A stretch of 57,064 bases of DNA from DAORHV01 sp964458645 (GTDB lineage Bacteria; Patescibacteriota; Gracilibacteria; Peribacterales; Peribacteraceae): positions 1 through 57,064 of the forward strand of contig CAYWJU010000011.1 in the NCBI GenBank assembly GCA_964458645.1. Reading direction: 5' to 3'. The position numbers and the translations under genes were made by a program. The notes below the pieces were generated by a model. It saw nothing but the letters and a program-made list of their open reading frames with translations, was not told the DNA's origin and searched no databases. This document shows positions 54,544-57,064 of this stretch, one piece after another (position 1 is the first letter of the stretch; each line of letters begins with the position of its first letter).

Positions 54544-55641
54544 ATGCCCAACGCCCCCGTCATCACCGGAGCAGCCGATGCTTCCGAGACCCGTTCCGAG
54601 TGGGGCGCGCTGACACCCGAAGCAGTCGCCGCATTGGAGCGTGAATATGCATTACAGGAGCCAACGCCCATCAACGGTGTGCGTCTGTTCGTGGATAACC
54701 GAGAAGACATTAGTGTGCCGGCCGGCATGCAGCGCGTGTATCCGTTCGTGGATGAAGGCGAGGATCTGCTGGAGACCGCTCGCGCCGTCGTGCGTGCGGA
54801 AGGCGGGGCAACCAAGTTCGAGCGCGTCATCGACAGTTTCGCTGGTGGAGGAAATTCCATGCTGCCTATCTTGCAGGCCGGAATCGCGGAGCGCGGCTTC
54901 GGCATCGATCTCAACCCGCGCGCCATCGCATTGGCAGGCAACAACGCCAAGCTCAACGGCCTTCAGGACCGAGCGACGTTTGCGGAAGGCGACGTGAACC
55001 AGCTCGACCAAGTGGTTCTGTCTTCCAATGGACGAACGCTGTTCATCGCCAATCCGCCGTTCGCACTTACGACCCAGGAGAAAGAACAGGCAAGGACCGA
55101 CGTGTCGGCACCTCCGTCGTACGCCGCACCCACCGATGCGTTGCCCGGTAACATGGCTGACTCCGACCTCATGCGCAAAGGCGGCCGCGACGGTTTGAAA
55201 TTCACCCGCATTTTCATCGACAAAGCGCTGACCGCTGCATCCACCGAGCGCGCGCTGGAGAGCGCCAAGCCGGGCGACGTGATTATCGGCATGGCGTATT
55301 CGCGCATGCGGCCCGACGGAACGCTCGAATTGAACGACGAATTGACCAAGGCCACCGCCGGCCGCGGAACACACGACATCACGATCATGTCGAATCGCAT
55401 GTTGTGGCGTGACCCGGGTCCAAACGGACAGAAGCGCCAGCCGAACCCGATGCCCATGACCAGCTTAAGGATTAAGGGCACGAACGACGTTCAGCGCGCC
55501 GAATATGACCGTGCTGCAGCCAGCCATTTGGCCGAAGGATTCGACCGCCTCGCGTACGTGAGTTATGTCATCCGCGTCGGTGCTGCCGAACAGGGCCGCG
55601 ATGATACGCGCCAAGAAGTCACCGACGTGCTGAACCACTAA
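54544..55641 (+). CDS. Class I SAM-dependent methyltransferase with NPPF motif
   Basis: The protein has 365 residues. The Rossmann core has VIDSFAGGGNSMLPILQAGI (SAM loop), GFGIDLNPRAIALAGNNAKL and the catalytic motif TLFIANPPFAL. NPP(F/Y) methyltransferases act on an exocyclic or amide nitrogen, for example adenine N6, guanine N2 or glutamine. The substrate is not readable. The segment after NPPF (about 180-230) is long and has a Gly/Asp-rich loop (MRKGGRDGLKFTRIFID). The promoter supports ATG 54544. Confidence 0.82.
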   Translation: MPNAPVITGAADASETRSEWGALTPEAVAALEREYALQEPTPINGVRLFVDNREDISVPAGMQRVYPFVDEGEDLLETARAVVRAEGGATKFERVIDSFAGGGNSMLPILQAGIAERGFGIDLNPRAIALAGNNAKLNGLQDRATFAEGDVNQLDQVVLSSNGRTLFIANPPFALTTQEKEQARTDVSAPPSYAAPTDALPGNMADSDLMRKGGRDGLKFTRIFIDKALTAASTERALESAKPGDVIIGMAYSRMRPDGTLELNDELTKATAGRGTHDITIMSNRMLWRDPGPNGQKRQPNPMPMTSLRIKGTNDVQRAEYDRAAASHLAEGFDRLAYVSYVIRVGAAEQGRDDTRQEVTDVLNH

Positions 55642-57063
55642 TCAGGACCGAGGAAGCCGAATGGCCTGATTCAATTTTTCGTCGTAGAACCATGCCTCCA
55701 CGCTTTTCGGTTCAACTGTTCGCATGACTGCATCGCTCAGACTGAGTGACCAGCCCAATGCCCAGCAGTCAGCGAATGGTAACTCCGTGCGTTTGGCCCA
55801 ATGCACGGTGACAGTTGTGCCGATCAACCTGTGTTCGGGTCCGGTCGTAAGAAGAATGTTCGTTTCTGCTCCGCAGCGCGGATGTTTCGCCCATCCATTG
55901 GCAACCCATGGCGATGCGGGGTTCTCTCGTTGCAGAGACTCCAATGCACCAAGTGGAATTTCAGCATCCAGCCACTGCGTGTCGGCAGGCGGTTGCCATT
56001 GCTTCACATACCCCAATGCCTCCAGGGTCGCGGCTTGCTGGCGCACGTATCCACCGCTGCCGAAGTACAATTTGCCAAGGCAGTCATCCGATGAAATACG
56101 GTAGGTTCTCATGCAGGTGCCGCCCTGTGACAAGGCTCCGTATTGGCCATACGCGAATTGCATCTCGCCTTGGAAGCCGACAAGCCAAAGGCTGGCCAAT
56201 GCGATCGCCAATAACGCGCTCCAGAACGGTTGCAGCTTGCGCAGCAGCATGATGACAACCACCGCGAGTCCGACCGCCATCACCGGTCCATAGCGTGATT
56301 CCAGCGCATACGGCAGCCCCATAGATACGCGTGACCAGGCAATCAGTGCAGCCGAAACCGCGCTGAAGATACACACGCCGAGCAGTGTTGCGGCAACGCG
56401 GCCTGACTGACCCGTGCGTGGTAAGCGCCGAAACAACGCGATGCACATGGCGAGTGTTGCGCCGCCAAGCAGTAGTGCTGCCGTTGCGTTTTTGATCAGC
56501 GACTGACCCCACAATACGAAGAAGAACCGCAGAATACGGAACCAGCTTTCCGGGTTGTCTATGGGCAGTGTCTTCACGGTTTGCGCCGAGTGATACTGCG
56601 AAAGATACAGCGTGCCGCACAGCGTTGCCGCTATCAGCCATACCAGAAGTCTCCGACGTCGCTTGTATGTTTGCCTGTCGACAAAGAGCAGCGGCAGCGC
56701 TGCAAACCAGGTGGCGATGCCGTTGCCGAACGAGAATGTTGCAATAGTGCAAATGCCAAGCGCCACACTGAATGACTTCCATCCTGATTGCTCGCGCGAC
56801 AGCAATGCGAGCGACGAGAGGCAGCAGAAGGGGATGAAGACGAACAAGGAGTTCATGCTCCATGTCCATACGGCCCAGTGTCGTCCTGTGAACAGCAGCA
56901 AGCCCAGAGCAAACACCAACGTTGTCATTCGCCACGGTCCATCGAAGCCGCCCAAACGCCGTGCAAAACGCAACAGAAGCAAGGCATTGAGCAGTGAAAA
57001 GAGCGGCGTAAGGATAAGCTCGGCACCAATATTCCATCCGCTGAGCGGTGCCCATAGCAGCAC
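55642..57063 (-). CDS. Polytopic membrane protein, partial (5' end outside window)
   Basis: The visible C-terminal 473 residues hold about ten helices, with aromatic segments such as FTGRHWAVWTWSMNSLFVFI and FGNGIATWFAALPLLF. A C-terminal extracytoplasmic part of about 150 residues with several Cys (GTCMRTYRISSDDCLGKLYF) follows. The layout resembles large membrane glycosyltransferase-like or O-antigen-type proteins, but no diagnostic motif is seen. The frame is open to the right edge, so the start lies beyond 57064. A GTG at 57063 is only the edge codon. Confidence 0.7.
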   Translation of the reverse strand: MLLWAPLSGWNIGAELILTPLFSLLNALLLLRFARRLGGFDGPWRMTTLVFALGLLLFTGRHWAVWTWSMNSLFVFIPFCCLSSLALLSREQSGWKSFSVALGICTIATFSFGNGIATWFAALPLLFVDRQTYKRRRRLLVWLIAATLCGTLYLSQYHSAQTVKTLPIDNPESWFRILRFFFVLWGQSLIKNATAALLLGGATLAMCIALFRRLPRTGQSGRVAATLLGVCIFSAVSAALIAWSRVSMGLPYALESRYGPVMAVGLAVVVIMLLRKLQPFWSALLAIALASLWLVGFQGEMQFAYGQYGALSQGGTCMRTYRISSDDCLGKLYFGSGGYVRQQAATLEALGYVKQWQPPADTQWLDAEIPLGALESLQRENPASPWVANGWAKHPRCGAETNILLTTGPEHRLIGTTVTVHWAKRTELPFADCWALGWSLSLSDAVMRTVEPKSVEAWFYDEKLNQAIRLPRS

Positions 57064-57064
57064 G

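Noticed and set aside
1..57064. CRISPR arrays, transposases, integrases, rRNA genes, replication origin
   Set aside because: None seen: no regular repeat-spacer series, no DDE or recombinase motifs, no rRNA signatures, no DnaA-box cluster noticed.

Overview
The window is a gene-dense stretch of a bacterial chromosome with moderately high GC. It holds about 55 protein genes, one tRNA-Glu and no rRNA, CRISPR array or transposase. UGA is a normal stop codon. Small conserved proteins of unknown family, short compact operons, an enlarged UvrC and the near absence of Shine-Dalgarno sequences suggest a member of the Candidate Phyla Radiation (Patescibacteria). Peribacteria is my best guess, but it rests on overall impression and not on a marker gene. 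A run of ten N at 17022-17031 shows that this is a draft scaffold.

Layout. 1-9235: RNA modification enzymes (RlmD-like, RlmH, RlmI-like), a class V aminotransferase with a thioredoxin-fold partner, an AlkB-like oxygenase and a hydrolase. 9232-15928: 4-alpha-glucanotransferase, M23 lipoprotein, ChbG-like deacetylase, SpoIIE-type phosphatase, GNAT protein and small membrane proteins. 16023-19009: an OmpR-type two-component system, its probable operators, a possible small RNA and a HupE/UreJ-like membrane protein. 19025-23293: an ArsR regulator followed by five SRPBCC (AHSA1-like) genes, a CHAP amidase and a sixth SRPBCC gene. 23951-28402: a permease/DUF1980 pair and the zinc importer znuACB. 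28677-30730: a Cys-rich small protein, tRNA-Glu, a host-attachment-family protein and a VIT-type metal transporter. 30777-36058: a RecB-like nuclease next to a four-gene operon of unknown function. 36238-45303: HPF, L25, a glycosyltransferase, UvrC, pyrG, a BASS transporter and pyrD. 45418-57063: a micro-ORF or small RNA, a giant RelA/SpoT-EamA fusion, AIM24, PAP2, two tandem glycosyltransferases, the zur-ZIP-YibE/F operon, a methyltransferase and a partial membrane protein.

How genes begin. Two start types recur. In about twenty genes a -10 hexamer lies only 6-10 bases upstream of ATG or GTG, so transcription should start at or within a few bases of the start codon (leaderless or nearly leaderless mRNA). 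Most other genes have a pyrimidine-rich leader and no AGGAGG-like site.

Regulatory links. Two metal operons 26 kb apart, znuACB and zur-ZIP-YibE/F, share the same promoter design: a 17-bp palindrome over the -35, a 17-bp spacer, the -10 TAGGGT, and a 5' leader hairpin with identical 9-bp arms and an identical 11-base loop motif. The two-component system has a second pair of sites with the same geometry in front of a short terminated transcript. Other notable points are a GNAT-like domain inside UvrC, a RelA/SpoT enzyme fused to a drug/metabolite-type transporter, nested palindromes at 36718-37062, and a 9-bp degenerate repeat placed directly after two stop codons.
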